Shown: one piece after another, positions 1-9,493 of the stretch
Layout: every line of letters begins with the position of its first letter
Position numbering within the stretch: position 1 is the first letter of the stretch
Source: Pseudomonas guangdongensis
GTDB lineage: Bacteria > Pseudomonadota > Gammaproteobacteria > Pseudomonadales > Pseudomonadaceae
Direction of reading: 5' to 3'
DNA length: 64,000 bases
Assembly: GCF_900105885.1 (NCBI RefSeq)
Contig: NZ_LT629780.1
Location: 434,001-498,000 of the forward strand
Notes under the pieces: generated by a model
What the model saw: only the letters and a program-made list of their open reading frames with translations
Told to the model about the DNA's origin: nothing
Databases searched by the model: none
Translations under genes and position numbers: made by a program

Positions 1-176
1 CCGACCCGGACAAGGTCATCTCCGCGGTCCAGCAGGACGGCGAAGGCGGCCTGACCCTGGGTCAGGAGCCCGACGGCGACTATGTGCTGTGCACCGGCCT
101 GGACTGCGAGAGCGTGGCACCCGACCCCAGCAGCATCGGCCGCCAGAGCTGGCGGATCGTCGAGGAGGAGCAATGA
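1..176 (+). CDS. pilY1: PilY1, C-terminal end (partial)
   Basis: Only the last 57 codons lie in the window, ending in TGA at 174-176. The frame reads through [16 protein letters not shown] and ends WRIVEEEQ. No domain can be recognised from this tail. It is called PilY1 from position: in Pseudomonas the minor-pilin operon runs fimU-pilV-pilW-pilX-pilY1-pilY2-pilE, and the next two genes here are pilY2 and pilE. PilY1 is the large calcium-binding adhesin and assembly factor of the type IV pilus tip. The stop codon overlaps the pilY2 start (ATGA), which suggests translational coupling. Confidence 0.75.
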   Translation, partial: DPDKVISAVQQDGEGGLTLGQEPDGDYVLCTGLDCESVAPDPSSIGRQSWRIVEEEQ

Positions 177-475
177 GAAAACCACTGGCCGTCCTGCTGC
201 TCGCAGCAGGCAGCGCCCTGGCGGGCACCGGCGTACAGGCCGTCGACAGCTTCGAGGAAGTCGGCCTGATCGAGGCCCTCGATCCACGCCAGCAACTGGT
301 CACGGTCGACGGACGCACCTACCGCTTGCCCGCCCAGATCCAGCTCGATGGCCTGCCGGCCATCTCCCGCCTGCAGAGCGGGCGACTGATCGGCTTCAGC
401 GGCGTCCAGCAACGCCCGTACCCGCTCATCGAATCCCTGTACCTGTATCCGACCCAAGCGGAGCCGCAACCATGA
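173..475 (+). CDS. pilY2: PilY2, type IV pilus accessory protein
   Basis: This 100-residue protein opens with a signal peptide ([18 protein letters not shown]) followed by a small periplasmic domain with alternating charged and hydrophobic residues. The start overlaps the pilY1 stop by 4 bases and the stop overlaps the pilE start by 4 bases, so the three genes look translationally coupled. PilY2 is a small, poorly understood protein of the minor-pilin operon linked to fimbrial biogenesis. The identification rests mainly on operon position and size; the protein has little that is diagnostic on its own. Confidence 0.75.
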   Translation: MRKPLAVLLLAAGSALAGTGVQAVDSFEEVGLIEALDPRQQLVTVDGRTYRLPAQIQLDGLPAISRLQSGRLIGFSGVQQRPYPLIESLYLYPTQAEPQP

Positions 476-912
476 AGACGCCATCCGCCAGCCGAGGCTT
501 CACCCTGATCGAGATGATGATCGTCGTGGCGATCGTCGGCATTCTTGCGGCCATCGCCTACCCCAGCTACCAGGAGTACGTGCTGCGCGGCAAGCGCAGC
601 GAGGGCAGCGCCTTCCTGATGGACATCGCCGCCCGCCAGGAGCGCCACTATGCCCAGCACCACAGCTACGTGACCGCAAACAACCAGCTGTCGAGGCTGG
701 GCGTGGCCGACAAGTCGTCCCAGCAGCACTACAGCATCGGCCTGGCCGCGAGCAGTGGCGACGGTGGCTATACCCTGACCGCGACGCCGGCCTTCAGCGA
801 CGAGCGCTGCGGCAACCTGACCCTGAACGCCCTCGGCACCAAGGGCGCCAAGGGCAAGACCAGTGCCGGCAGCGATGCCGACAAAACCCTGGTGCTCGGC
901 TGCTGGAAATAG
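472..912 (+). CDS. pilE: PilE, minor type IV pilin
   Basis: The 146-residue product begins with a class III prepilin leader, MKTPSASRG, followed by [10 protein letters not shown]. Cleavage by PilD is expected after Gly9, giving N-methylated Phe1 and the invariant Glu5 of the mature protein. Residues 10-35 form the hydrophobic assembly helix. Two cysteines near the C-terminus (ERCGN and LGCWK) could close the pilin D-region loop. PilE is a minor pilin incorporated into the pilus and needed for assembly. It is the last gene of the operon and converges with ispH 19 bases downstream. Confidence 0.92.
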   Translation: MKTPSASRGFTLIEMMIVVAIVGILAAIAYPSYQEYVLRGKRSEGSAFLMDIAARQERHYAQHHSYVTANNQLSRLGVADKSSQQHYSIGLAASSGDGGYTLTATPAFSDERCGNLTLNALGTKGAKGKTSAGSDADKTLVLGCWK

Positions 913-931
913 CCGCCGCGCGCGCAGCGGC

Positions 932-1879
932 TCAGTCGAGGGACTGCACCCGCAGTTCCTTGGGCATCGAGAAGGTGATGTTCTCCGCACGGCCCTCCAG
1001 CTCGACCAGCGCCTCGGCGCCCCAGGCCCGCAACTGTGCGATCACCCCCTGCACCAGCACCTCCGGGGCCGAAGCCCCGGCAGTGATGCCGACCCGGCCC
1101 ACGCCGTCGAACCAGGCACGCTGCAGGTCCTCGGCGCCGTCGATCAGGTAGGCGGTGGTGCCCATGCGTTCGGCCAGTTCGCGCAGGCGGTTGGAGTTGG
1201 AACTGTTCGGACTGCCGACCACCAGCAGCAGCTCGCAATCCTCGGCCAGTTGCTTGACCGCATCCTGGCGATTCTGGGTCGCATAGCAGATGTCGCTCTT
1301 GCGCGGCCCCTGGATGGCCGGGAACTTGCTGCGCAGGGCATCGATGACACGGGCGGTATCGTCCATCGACAGGGTGGTCTGGGTGACGTAGGACAGCGCC
1401 GCGGGATTGCGCACTTCCAGCCGCGCCACGTCCGCCTCGTCCTCGACCAGGTAAATCGCCCCGCCGTTGCGCGCATCGTACTGGCCCATGGTGCCTTCCA
1501 CTTCCGGATGGCCGGCGTGGCCGATGAGGATGCACTCCTGACCGTCGCGGCTGTAGCGGGCGACTTCCATATGAACCTTGGTGACCAGCGGGCAGGTGGC
1601 GTCGAACACCTTGAGGCTGCGCCGCTCGGCTTCGTCGCGCACCGCCTGGGATACGCCGTGGGCGCTGAAGATGACGATCACCTCGTCCGGCACCTGGTCG
1701 AGTTCCTCGACGAAGACCGCGCCACGGGCACGCAGGTCCTCGACCACGAACTTGTTGTGCACCACTTCGTGACGCACGTAGATCGGCGGGCCGAAGACCT
1801 CCAGGGCACGGTTGACGATCTCGATGGCACGGTCGACGCCGGCGCAGAAGCCGCGGGGATTGGCGAGGGTGATTTGCAT
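932..1879 (-). CDS. ispH: 4-hydroxy-3-methylbut-2-enyl diphosphate reductase
   Basis: IspH (LytB) makes IPP and DMAPP from HMBPP in the last step of the methylerythritol phosphate pathway, using a [4Fe-4S] cluster. The 315-residue protein starts [15 protein letters not shown]. The three cluster cysteines are visible at about Cys12 (GFCAGV), Cys96 (FDATCPLV) and Cys197 (DICYATQ). An upstream in-frame ATG would add 22 residues but leaves the conserved N-terminus internal, so the start at 1879 is preferred. It is the last gene of the ribF-ileS-lspA-fkpB-ispH block, separated from fkpB by 115 bases containing two inverted repeats. Confidence 0.97.
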   Translation of the reverse strand: MQITLANPRGFCAGVDRAIEIVNRALEVFGPPIYVRHEVVHNKFVVEDLRARGAVFVEELDQVPDEVIVIFSAHGVSQAVRDEAERRSLKVFDATCPLVTKVHMEVARYSRDGQECILIGHAGHPEVEGTMGQYDARNGGAIYLVEDEADVARLEVRNPAALSYVTQTTLSMDDTARVIDALRSKFPAIQGPRKSDICYATQNRQDAVKQLAEDCELLLVVGSPNSSNSNRLRELAERMGTTAYLIDGAEDLQRAWFDGVGRVGITAGASAPEVLVQGVIAQLRAWGAEALVELEGRAENITFSMPKELRVQSLD

Positions 1880-1919
1880 GGCTGGTCTCGGCACGCGCAA
1901 GGGGGGATAAAAGCGGGAT

Positions 1920-1974
1920 GCAGGGCCGGACGGCCCTGCGCACAAGCGGTGGACAGCGCGGCGCGCTATCCACC
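1920..1974. repeat. Two adjacent inverted repeats, REP-like
   Basis: The first is a perfect 9-bp repeat, GCAGGGCCG at 1920-1928 with CGGCCCTGC at 1931-1939. The second pairs GGTGGACAGCGC (1948-1959) with GCGCTATCCACC (1963-1974), 12 pairs with one mismatch. The GGTGG...CCACC core resembles the two hairpins at 17228-17307, so this may be a copy of a dispersed REP-type element. It lies between fkpB and ispH and could also act as a processing or attenuation hairpin. Confidence 0.55.
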
Positions 1975-1994
1975 CTTATGCCGCAGCCGTCTGC

Positions 1995-2432
1995 TCAGAC
2001 CGGCTGCACCTCGACGATTTCCACCTCGAAGGTCAGGCGCTTGCCGGCCAGCGGGTGGTTGAAGTCGATGGTCACCTGGGCATCGTCGAACTGCTTGACC
2101 ACGCCCGGCAACTCGGCGTTGGCGGCATCGTTGAAGATGATCAGCAGCCCCTCGGACAGCTCCATGCCGGCGAAATTGCCGCGCGGCATGACCTGCACGT
2201 TCTGCGGGTTGGGCTGACCGAAGCCGTGCTCCGGCTCAATGGCGATCGAGCGCTTATCGCCGGCCTTGAGGCCGTACAGCGACTGCTCGAAACCGGGCAG
2301 CAGGTTGCCGTCGCCGACGGTGAAGGTGGCCGGGGACTTGCCTTCGGTGCTGTCGACCACCTCGCCCGATTCGAGCTTGATGGCGAAGTGCAGGGTCACC
2401 TGACGCTCGGGGCCAATGCGCTGTTCAGTCAT
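1995..2432 (-). CDS. fkpB: FKBP-type peptidyl-prolyl isomerase FkpB (SlpA)
   Basis: The 145-residue cytoplasmic protein is a short FKBP domain with the SlpA-type insert (LLPGFEQSLYGLKAGDKRS, then PEHGFGQPNPQNVQVM). It catalyses cis-trans isomerisation of prolyl bonds and acts as a chaperone. Pro, Gly and Phe positions typical of the SlyD/SlpA branch are present, but there is no His-rich metal-binding tail as in SlyD. Its start overlaps the end of lspA by 8 bases, consistent with co-transcription in the ileS operon, the usual place for this gene in gammaproteobacteria. Confidence 0.93.
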   Translation of the reverse strand: MTEQRIGPERQVTLHFAIKLESGEVVDSTEGKSPATFTVGDGNLLPGFEQSLYGLKAGDKRSIAIEPEHGFGQPNPQNVQVMPRGNFAGMELSEGLLIIFNDAANAELPGVVKQFDDAQVTIDFNHPLAGKRLTFEVEIVEVQPV

Positions 2433-2928
2433 TGCGGTCTCCGCTTTTCTCGGATTTGAACATGTCCACGGCCAGCAGCACGGCACCGACGCTGATCGCA
2501 CAGTCGGCGATGTTGAAGGCCGGGAAGTACCAGCGGTTCTGCCAGTGAACCAGGATGAAGTCGATCACGTGGCCGTAGACCACCCGGTCGAACAGGTTGC
2601 CCAGCGCGCCGCCGAGCACCAGCGCCAGCCCCAGCGCCAGCCAGCCCTGACCGCGACGCGGCAGGCGCTTGAGCCAGACCACCAGCACGGCGCTGACGCC
2701 GACGGCGATCGCCGCGAACAGCCAGCGCTGCCAGCCGTCGTGGTCGGCGAGGAAGCTGAAGGCCGCGCCGGTGTTGTAGGCCAGGGTCCAGCTGAAATAG
2801 CCGGGAATGATCACGATCTGCTGGTACATCTGCAGACTGCCGTCGAAGTACAGCTTGGTGAGCTGGTCGAGCACGAAGACCAGCGCACTCAGCCACAGCC
2901 ACGGCAGCGCGGAAGTGCGGGGGCTCAT
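2425..2928 (-). CDS. lspA: Lipoprotein signal peptidase (signal peptidase II)
   Basis: LspA cleaves the signal peptide of diacylglyceryl-modified prolipoproteins in the inner membrane. The 167-residue product has four membrane segments and the family motifs, including the catalytic aspartates in GNLFDRVVYGHVIDF and FNIADCAIS. The C-terminus is charged (MFKSEKSGDRND). It is followed by fkpB with an 8-base overlap and preceded by ileS with a 42-base gap. Substrates encoded in this window would include the lipoproteins at 23991, 34868 and 40606. Confidence 0.97.
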   Translation of the reverse strand: MSPRTSALPWLWLSALVFVLDQLTKLYFDGSLQMYQQIVIIPGYFSWTLAYNTGAAFSFLADHDGWQRWLFAAIAVGVSAVLVVWLKRLPRRGQGWLALGLALVLGGALGNLFDRVVYGHVIDFILVHWQNRWYFPAFNIADCAISVGAVLLAVDMFKSEKSGDRND

Positions 2929-2970
2929 ACGCAGCAGCCCTCAGCGCACGCCAACCGGATCGACAGGCGA

Positions 2971-5802
2971 TCAGGCATGCTCGCGCACCTCGCCGTCGCC
3001 GTGCACGTTGTCGATGCAGCGGCCGCACAGTTCCGGATGCTCGGCGTGCTGGCCGACGTCCTCGCGGAAGTGCCAGCAGCGCACGCACTTGCCGTGCGCC
3101 GACTTGACCACGCGCAGCTTGAGCCCGGCCAGCTCGCTGTCCACCGCATCGGCCGGGGCGTCGGCGAGCGGCGCCAGGCTGGCGTAGGAGGTGATCAGCA
3201 CGAAGCGCAGCTCGTCGCCCAGCTTGGCCAGGCGAGCGGCCAGCGCCTCCTCGGCGTACAGGGTGACCTCGGCCTGCAGGCCGCCGCCGAGGGTCTTGGC
3301 GTTGCGCTGGTTCTCCAGCTCCTTGTTGACCGCGGCCTTGACCGCCATCGCCTCGGCCCAGAACTCGCGGCCCAGCTGGGCGTCGGCGTCCAGTTCGAAC
3401 AGACCGTCGTACCAGGTGGTGAGAAACACCGATTGGCTGCGCTCGCCCGGCAGGTACTGCCAGATTTCCTCGGCGGTGAAGGCGAGGATCGGCGCGATCC
3501 AGCGCACCAGCGCCTCGGCGATGTGGAACAGCGCGGTCTGGCAGGAGCGGCGCGCCACGCTGTCGGCGGCGGTGGTGTACTGGCGGTCCTTGATGATGTC
3601 GAGGTAGAAGCCGCCCAGTTCCTGCACGCAGAAGTTGTGCACCCGCGAGTAGACGTTCCAGAAGCGGTACTGCTCGTAGGCCTCGGTCAGCTCGCCCTGC
3701 AGGCGCGCGGCGGCGTCCACCGCCCAGCGATCCAGCGCCAGCATCTGCGACGGCTCCAGCAGGTCGGTGGCCGGGTTGAAACCGCTGAGGTTGGAGAGCA
3801 GGAAGCGCATGGTGTTGCGGATCCGCCGGTAGGCGTCGGCGCTGCGCTGGAGGATCTGCTTGGACACCGCCATCTCGCCGGAGTAGTCGGTGGCCGAGAC
3901 CCACAGGCGCAGGATGTCGGCGCCCATGCTGTCGGTGACTTCCTGCGGAGCGATGACGTTGCCCAGCGACTTGGACATCTTGCGGCCGTTCTCGTCGACC
4001 ACGAAGCCGTGGGTCAGCAGGCCACGGTACGGCGCGTGGCCGTCGATCGCCGCGCCGGTCAGCAGCGAGCTGTGGAACCAGCCGCGGTGCTGGTCGGAGC
4101 CTTCCAGGTAGAGGTCGGCGCGCGGGCCCTGTGCGTGCCCCATCGGGTGCGAGCCGCGCATCACGTGCCAGTGGGTGGTGCCGGAGTCGAACCAGACGTC
4201 GAGGGTGTCGCTGATCTTGTCGTACTGGGCGGCCTCGTCACCGAGCAGCTCGGCGGCGTCCAGCTTGAACCAGGCCTCGATGCCCTCCTGCTCGACGCGC
4301 TGGGCGACCAGCTCCATCAGCTCGACGGTGCGCGGATGCAGCTCGCCGCTTTCCTTGTGCAGGAAGAACGGGATCGGCACGCCCCAGTTGCGCTGGCGCG
4401 AGATGCACCAGTCGGGACGGTTGGCGATCATCGCGTGCAGGCGCGGCTTGCCCCAGCCGGGGAAGAATTCGGTCTGCTCGATGGCGTTCAGGGCGCGCTC
4501 GCGCAGGGTGACGCCCAGCTCGGGCTGCTTGTCCATGCCGACGAACCACTGCGCGGTGGCGCGGTAGATCAGCGGGGTCTTGTGCCGCCAGCAGTGCATG
4601 TAGCTGTGCTGGATGCCTTCGTGCTTGAGCAGTGCGCCGACCTCTTCCAGCTTGGCGACGATCTGCGGGTTGGCCTTCCAGATGAACTGGCCGCCGAAGA
4701 ACGGCAGGTCCTTGACGTAGACGCCGTTGCTCTGCACCGGGTTGAGGATCTCGTCGTTGCTCATGCCGTAGTGCTTGCAGGTGCGGAAGTCGTCCTCGCC
4801 GTAGGCCGGCGCCGAGTGGACGACACCGGTGCCGGCGCCCAGCTCGACGTACTCGGCGAGATACACCGGCGAGAAGCGCTCGTAGAGTGGGTGGCGGAAG
4901 CGGAGGTGCTCCAGCGCGGCGCCCTTGGCGGTGGCCAGCACCTCGCCCTCGAGGCCGTAGCGCTGCAGGCAGGACTCGACCAGCTCGGCGGCCAGCACCA
5001 GCAGGCGAGCGCCGGTGTCGACCAGCGCGTAGTCGAATTCGGGGTGGACGTTGAGCGCCTGGTTGGCCGGGATGGTCCACGGCGTGGTGGTCCAGATGAC
5101 GATGGCGGCCGGCTTGGCCAGCTCGCCCAGGCCGAAGGCGGCGGCCAGTTTGTTTTCATCCTCGATGGCGAAGGCGACGTCGATGGCGTCGGACTTCTTG
5201 TCCTGGTACTCGACCTCGGCCTCGGCCAGCGCCGAGCCGCAGTCGAAGCACCAGTTGACCGGCTTGAGCCCCTTGAACACGAAGCCGCCCTTGACCATCT
5301 CGGCCAGGGCGCGGATCTCGCCGGCCTCGTTGGCGAAGTTCATGGTTTTGTACGGGTTGGCGAAGTCGCCGAGCACGCCGAGGCGGACGAAGTCGGCCTT
5401 CTGGCCCTCGATCTGCTCGCTGGCGTAGCTGCGGCACAGCTCGCGGGTCTTGTCCGCCGGCAGGTTCTTGCCGTGGGTGACCTCGACCTTGTGCTCGATC
5501 GGCAGGCCGTGGCAGTCCCAGCCCGGCACGTAGGGGGCGTCATAGCCCGCTAGGGTCTTGGAGCGGACGATGATGTCCTTGAGAACCTTGTTGACCGCGT
5601 GACCGATGTGGATGTTGCCGTTGGCGTAGGGCGGGCCGTCGTGCAGGACGAACTTCGGCCGGCTTTCGCCGAGGGCGCGCAGCTGGCCGTACAGGTCGAT
5701 CTCTTCCCAGTACTTGAGCATTTCCGGCTCGCGCTGCGGCAGCCCGGCCTTCATCGGGAATGCCGTTTCCGGCAGGTTCAGGGTCGCTTTGTAGTCGGTC
5801 AT
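2971..5802 (-). CDS. ileS: Isoleucyl-tRNA synthetase
   Basis: This class Ia synthetase of 943 residues charges tRNA-Ile. The HIGH motif is seen in [11 protein letters not shown] and the KMSKS motif in [13 protein letters not shown] large CP1 editing domain lies between them. The C-terminal zinc finger carries CVRCWH and, further on, CGRC, as in the bacterial IleS1 type. The stop codon of ribF overlaps the start by 4 bases (ATGA). The sequence is intact and of normal length. Long open frames on the opposite strand across this gene are high-GC shadows. Confidence 0.99.
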   Translation of the reverse strand: MTDYKATLNLPETAFPMKAGLPQREPEMLKYWEEIDLYGQLRALGESRPKFVLHDGPPYANGNIHIGHAVNKVLKDIIVRSKTLAGYDAPYVPGWDCHGLPIEHKVEVTHGKNLPADKTRELCRSYASEQIEGQKADFVRLGVLGDFANPYKTMNFANEAGEIRALAEMVKGGFVFKGLKPVNWCFDCGSALAEAEVEYQDKKSDAIDVAFAIEDENKLAAAFGLGELAKPAAIVIWTTTPWTIPANQALNVHPEFDYALVDTGARLLVLAAELVESCLQRYGLEGEVLATAKGAALEHLRFRHPLYERFSPVYLAEYVELGAGTGVVHSAPAYGEDDFRTCKHYGMSNDEILNPVQSNGVYVKDLPFFGGQFIWKANPQIVAKLEEVGALLKHEGIQHSYMHCWRHKTPLIYRATAQWFVGMDKQPELGVTLRERALNAIEQTEFFPGWGKPRLHAMIANRPDWCISRQRNWGVPIPFFLHKESGELHPRTVELMELVAQRVEQEGIEAWFKLDAAELLGDEAAQYDKISDTLDVWFDSGTTHWHVMRGSHPMGHAQGPRADLYLEGSDQHRGWFHSSLLTGAAIDGHAPYRGLLTHGFVVDENGRKMSKSLGNVIAPQEVTDSMGADILRLWVSATDYSGEMAVSKQILQRSADAYRRIRNTMRFLLSNLSGFNPATDLLEPSQMLALDRWAVDAAARLQGELTEAYEQYRFWNVYSRVHNFCVQELGGFYLDIIKDRQYTTAADSVARRSCQTALFHIAEALVRWIAPILAFTAEEIWQYLPGERSQSVFLTTWYDGLFELDADAQLGREFWAEAMAVKAAVNKELENQRNAKTLGGGLQAEVTLYAEEALAARLAKLGDELRFVLITSYASLAPLADAPADAVDSELAGLKLRVVKSAHGKCVRCWHFREDVGQHAEHPELCGRCIDNVHGDGEVREHA

Positions 5803-6746
5803 TTCAGGTTCTCTAACGGTTGACCCTGCCAGTGGGCACGGGCGGCGGCGATGTCCGCGGCGATCGCCGACTTCAGTGCCTCCAGGGAGGCGAAACGTTG
5901 CTCGTCGCGCAGCTTGCGGTGGAACTGCACCGCCAGACGGCGGCCATAGAGATCGCCGGAAAAATCCAGCAGATGAACTTCCAGATGGGCACGGCCGTCA
6001 CCGTCCACACTCGGACGCGTACCGATGTTGGCCACCCCGGCGCAGCGCCGCCCGTCCAGCTCGGTGCTGACCAGATAGACCCCCTGCAAGGCCGGGCGCA
6101 GGCGATTGAGGCGCAGATTGGCGGTCGGCGCACCCAGCTGGCGTCCGAGCTTCTGGCCATGCAGTACCCGTCCGCTGATGCAGTAGGGCCGCCCGAGCAG
6201 GCGCTCGGCCATGGCGAAGTCGGCGGCGGCCAGCACCTCGCGCACCCGCGTGCTGCTGATGCGCACGCCGTCCAGGGCGATGGTCGCCGCCGACTCGACG
6301 CTGAAGCCCTCGCGCTGCCCGGCCTCGACCAGCAGGTCGAAGTCGCCGGCACGGTCGCAGCCGAAGCGGAAGTCGTCCCCCACTTCCAGGTGCACCACGC
6401 CGAGCCCCTCGACGAGGATCTGGTGGACGAACTGGTTGGCGGAAAGCTCGCGCAGGCGGCGGTTGAAGGTCAGGCACAGCACCTGATCGACGCCACAGGC
6501 GCGCAGCAGTTCGAGCTTCTCGCGCAGGCTGGAAATCCGCGCCGGGGCCTTGTCGGGGGCAAAGAACTCGCGCGGCTGCGGCTCGAAGATCACCACGCAG
6601 CTGGGCAGCCCGGCCTGCGCCGCACGCTCGCGCAGGCGCGCCAGGACGCCCTGGTGACCGCGGTGCACGCCATCGAAATTGCCGATGGTAGCGACGCAGC
6701 CACGCTGGCAGGAGCGCAGATTATGGAGACCTCGGACCAGTTGCAT
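5799..6746 (-). CDS. ribF: Bifunctional riboflavin kinase / FAD synthetase
   Basis: RibF phosphorylates riboflavin to FMN and adenylates FMN to FAD. The 315-residue protein has the N-terminal FAD synthetase nucleotidyltransferase domain ([11 protein letters not shown] at about residues 21-31) and the C-terminal riboflavin kinase domain ([18 protein letters not shown]). The start [12 protein letters not shown] is chosen over in-frame codons upstream because it matches the family N-terminus. It overlaps ileS by 4 bases and heads the block ribF-ileS-lspA-fkpB-ispH. Confidence 0.97.
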   Translation of the reverse strand: MQLVRGLHNLRSCQRGCVATIGNFDGVHRGHQGVLARLRERAAQAGLPSCVVIFEPQPREFFAPDKAPARISSLREKLELLRACGVDQVLCLTFNRRLRELSANQFVHQILVEGLGVVHLEVGDDFRFGCDRAGDFDLLVEAGQREGFSVESAATIALDGVRISSTRVREVLAAADFAMAERLLGRPYCISGRVLHGQKLGRQLGAPTANLRLNRLRPALQGVYLVSTELDGRRCAGVANIGTRPSVDGDGRAHLEVHLLDFSGDLYGRRLAVQFHRKLRDEQRFASLEALKSAIAADIAAARAHWQGQPLENLK

Positions 6747-6821
6747 AACACGCATCTTGCTCGAAAAGTGGTCGATTATACCCATGCACAGGCACAAGGC
6801 GTAGGCCTGTGACAGCCCATA

Positions 6822-8369
6822 TCAGTGGCGCAGATGGCGCAGGCGCAGGCCCAGTCCGCACATCGCCACGACGTAGACGGCGATGCCGCCACCGACCAGC
6901 AGCCCCAGCTCCATGGCGCGACGCTGCCAGCCCCAGGCGAACCACTCGGCGGACGGCGCATTCAGCCACCAGACCAAGGCCACCATGGCCGCGCAACCGC
7001 CCAGCAGGCGCAGCAGGAACAGCCACCAGCCCGGCGCCGGGCGGTATACGCCGCTCTTGTACAGCCCCCAGAGCAGCAGGCCGGTGTTGAGCATCGACGA
7101 CAGCGAAGTGGCCAGCGCCAGTCCGACGTGCTGCAGCGGCCAGATCAGGATCAGGTTGAGCACCATGTTGGCCACCATGCACTGCACGGCGATGCGCACC
7201 GGGGTCTTCAGGTCCTGACGAGCGAAGAAGCCCGGCGCCAGCACCTTGATCAGCATGAAGGTCAGCACGCCCAGCGAATAGGCCTCCAGCGCGCCGGCCG
7301 CCTGCTCCACGTCGCGCTCGGTCATCTTGCCGTAATGGAACAGGCTGGCGATTAGCGGCTCGGAAAGGATCGCCAGGGCCAGCGCCGCCGGCACGCCGAC
7401 CAGCAGCACCATGCGCAGCGCCCAGTCGATGGTCGCCGAGAAGGCCTTGGGGTCGCCGCCGGCATGCTGGCGCGACAGGCTGGGCAGGATCACCGTGCCG
7501 ATGGCGATGCCGAAGGCACCCAGCGGCAACTCCGACAGGCGGTCGGCGTAATACAGCCAGGACACGCTGCCGGTCTGCAGGAAGGACGCCAGCACGGTAT
7601 CCAGCAGCAGGTTGACCTGGCTGACCGACACGCCGAACAGCGCCGGCACCATCAGCATCATGATCCGCCTGACCCCTTCGTCGCCGCGACTCGGCCGCGG
7701 AATCGGCAACAGGCGGATACGCGCCAGGAACGGCAACTGGAACAGCAACTGGGCCAGCCCGGCGACGAACACGCCCCAGGCCAGCGCCATGATCGGCTGA
7801 TCGAAATACGGCGTGAGCAGCACCGCCGAGCCGATCATGCAGACGTTCAGCAGCACCGGGGTGAAGGCCGGCACGGCGAAACGCCCATAGCTGTTGAGGA
7901 TGCCGCCGCAGAAGGCGGTCAGCGAGATCAGCAGCAGATACGGAAAGGTGATGCGCAGCAGGTCGCCGGCCAGGGCCAGCTTTCCCGGATCGTCGCGAAA
8001 GCCCGGCGCGAACAGCATCACCAGATAGGGCGAGGCCACCACTCCCAGCGCCGTCAGGGCCGTCAGCACCAGCCCGAGACGGCCGGCCACCCGATCGACC
8101 AGCTGCTTGACCTCCGCCAGACTGCGCTGGGCGCGATACTCCGAAAGCACCGGGACGAACGCCTGCGCGAAGGCTCCCTCGGCGAATAGCCGGCGCAGGA
8201 AATTGGGGATCTTGAAGGCGATGAAAAAGGCATCGGCGGCCGGACTGGAACCGAAATAGGCCGCCACCACCATGTCGCGCACCATGCCCAGCACCCTCGA
8301 CAGCAGGGTCATCACGCTGACCACGGCACTGGATCGCAACAAACCGCCTTTGCTCGACTCGCCAGACAT
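6822..8369 (-). CDS. murJ: Lipid II flippase MurJ
   Basis: MurJ flips lipid II across the inner membrane for peptidoglycan synthesis. The 515-residue protein is almost wholly hydrophobic, with about 14 membrane segments, and shows the MVF/MurJ N-terminus (SRVLGMVRDMVVA, FFIAFKIPNFLRRLFAEGAF). The arginines of the central cavity lie in these first helices. It is divergent from rpsT, with a 160-base intergenic region, and precedes ribF by 75 bases on the same strand, a common Pseudomonas order. Confidence 0.97.
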   Translation of the reverse strand: MSGESSKGGLLRSSAVVSVMTLLSRVLGMVRDMVVAAYFGSSPAADAFFIAFKIPNFLRRLFAEGAFAQAFVPVLSEYRAQRSLAEVKQLVDRVAGRLGLVLTALTALGVVASPYLVMLFAPGFRDDPGKLALAGDLLRITFPYLLLISLTAFCGGILNSYGRFAVPAFTPVLLNVCMIGSAVLLTPYFDQPIMALAWGVFVAGLAQLLFQLPFLARIRLLPIPRPSRGDEGVRRIMMLMVPALFGVSVSQVNLLLDTVLASFLQTGSVSWLYYADRLSELPLGAFGIAIGTVILPSLSRQHAGGDPKAFSATIDWALRMVLLVGVPAALALAILSEPLIASLFHYGKMTERDVEQAAGALEAYSLGVLTFMLIKVLAPGFFARQDLKTPVRIAVQCMVANMVLNLILIWPLQHVGLALATSLSSMLNTGLLLWGLYKSGVYRPAPGWWLFLLRLLGGCAAMVALVWWLNAPSAEWFAWGWQRRAMELGLLVGGGIAVYVVAMCGLGLRLRHLRH

Positions 8370-8454
8370 GCTTTAATTCCCACCCCTGCAAAGGTGGGCG
8401 AGTTTAAGCCAGTGCCAGCCCGTCCGACCAGCGACCCGTAGCCGCCATCGGTGC

Positions 8455-8483
8455 TTGACAACCCAGTCGAGCATCGGCATGAT
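8455..8483 (+). promoter_or_regulatory. Sigma-70 promoter of rpsT
   Basis: A perfect -35 TTGACA at 8455-8460 is followed after 17 bases by CATGAT at 8478-8483, a fair -10. Transcription would start near 8490, giving a leader of about 40 bases before the GTG start of rpsT. The element fits the high expression expected of a ribosomal protein gene. Confidence 0.75.
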
Positions 8484-8529
8484 TCGCGGCCTTATTATTT
8501 GGTATCCCCAGTTTTCGAGGAGCTCGACG

Positions 8530-8799
8530 GTGGCCAACTCCCCCTCCGCCAAAAAACGCGCCAAACAGGCTGAGAAGCGCCGCAGCCACAACGCAAGCCT
8601 GCGCTCGATGGTGCGTACCTACATCAAGAACGTAGTTAAGGCTATCGACGCCAAAGATCTGGCCAAAGCCCAGACCGCCTACACCCTGGCTGTACCGGTG
8701 ATCGACCGTATGGCCGACAAGGGCATCATCCACAAGAACAAAGCTGCTCGTCACAAGAGCCGCCTGAACGGCCACATCAAGGCCCTCGCCCAGGCATAA
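8530..8799 (+). CDS. rpsT: 30S ribosomal protein S20
   Basis: S20 binds 16S rRNA and is a primary assembly protein of the small subunit. The 89-residue basic protein reads (M)[17 protein letters not shown] and ends HIKALAQA. Translation starts at GTG 8530-8532, preceded by GAGGAG at about 8517-8522. A non-AUG start is typical for rpsT, which in enterobacteria uses UUG and is subject to feedback control. An upstream in-frame ATG would overlap the promoter and is rejected. A strong terminator follows 11 bases after the stop. Confidence 0.97.
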   Translation: MANSPSAKKRAKQAEKRRSHNASLRSMVRTYIKNVVKAIDAKDLAKAQTAYTLAVPVIDRMADKGIIHKNKAARHKSRLNGHIKALAQA

Positions 8800-8810
8800 G
8801 CTTCTGTTCC

Positions 8811-8842
8811 AACAAAAAACCGGCTTAGGCCGGTTTTTTGTT
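8811..8842. terminator. Rho-independent terminator after rpsT
   Basis: A perfect 14-bp stem, AACAAAAAACCGGC (8811-8824) with GCCGGTTTTTTGTT (8829-8842), closes a TTAG loop. The right arm carries six T. The symmetric A and T runs would allow it to work on either strand, but only rpsT is positioned to use it. Confidence 0.95.
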
Positions 8843-8902
8843 GCCCGCAGGAAAGCCTCAGACAGCAGCGACCGACGGCGGAGCCGACCTGTGGATAAAG
8901 CC

Positions 8903-8931
8903 TTGGCCTGCGGAAGCCTTTGGCGTACACT
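8903..8931 (+). promoter_or_regulatory. Sigma-70 promoter of ssrA
   Basis: TTGGCC at 8903-8908 and TACACT at 8926-8931 are separated by exactly 17 bases. The predicted start near 8938 lies about 23 bases before the mature 5' end of tmRNA at 8961, leaving a short precursor leader for RNase P to remove. Confidence 0.65.
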
Positions 8932-8960
8932 CCGCCCAGACCTTGCAAGTGCGATACCCT

Positions 8961-9317
8961 GGGGCCGATTAGGATTCGACGCCGGTAACAAAGCTTGAGG
9001 GGCATGCCGAGTTGGTAACAGAACTCGTAAATCCACTGTTGCAAACTTATAGTTGCCAACGACGACAACTACGCTCTAGCCGCCTAAGGGCGCTAGCTGA
9101 CCCTAGGGGATGCCTGTAAACCCGAAGATTTGGTCAGTCATATAGAACAGGATCGCCGCCAAGTTCGCTGTAGACGTAACGGCTAAAACTCATACAGCTC
9201 GCCCAAAGCACCCTGCCCGTCGGGCGGCAATGGGTTAACTCAATAGACCGGGATAAGCATGTAGAACCGATAGTGGAGAGCTGGCGGACGGGGGTTCAAA
9301 TCCCCCCGGCTCCACCA
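8961..9317 (+). ncRNA. ssrA: Transfer-messenger RNA (tmRNA)
   Basis: This 357-base RNA rescues stalled ribosomes and tags the unfinished protein for degradation. The 5' end (GGGGCCGATTAGGATTCGAC) and 3' end (GTTCAAATCCCCCCGGCTCC then ACCA) form the tRNA-like domain, with the CCA encoded. The tag frame resumes at GCC 9055 and runs to TAA at 9085-9087, encoding ANDDNYALAA, the tag found in Pseudomonas. Pseudoknot regions follow the tag. The 3' end of ssrA is a frequent integration site for mobile elements, but no integrase or repeated 3' end is seen here. Confidence 0.98.
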
Positions 9318-9330
9318 AATGTACGAAACC

Positions 9331-9364
9331 AAACCCCTGATTTTCCTAGAATCTCAGGGGTTTT
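9331..9364 (+). terminator. Terminator of ssrA
   Basis: AAACCCCTGA (9331-9340) pairs with TCAGGGGTTT (9354-9363) around a 13-base loop, in which GATT and AATC could pair further. Four T follow, at 9361-9364. It sits 13 bases after the CCA end of tmRNA. Confidence 0.85.
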
Positions 9365-9493
9365 GTGTTTCTGGGAGCCTACTCCGCCAATACGCTGTCG
9401 AGGCCGGACCTCGGGCAAGACGCTCTACCCCGCGCACTGCCGCCCCCGCCTGCCCGACCGAGCAGCCCAGCCGCCGAGGAGCCGCCCATCGCG

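Noticed and set aside
2416..5553. 1045-codon open frame on the + strand opposite ileS
   Set aside because: It is the complement of a certain ileS gene; such long antisense frames are common in high-GC DNA with third-position G/C bias. The translated sequence is low-complexity and matches no family.
9311..9364. Integration site at the 3' end of ssrA
   Set aside because: The tmRNA end is intact and followed by its own terminator; no integrase gene or duplicated 3' end was found in the window.
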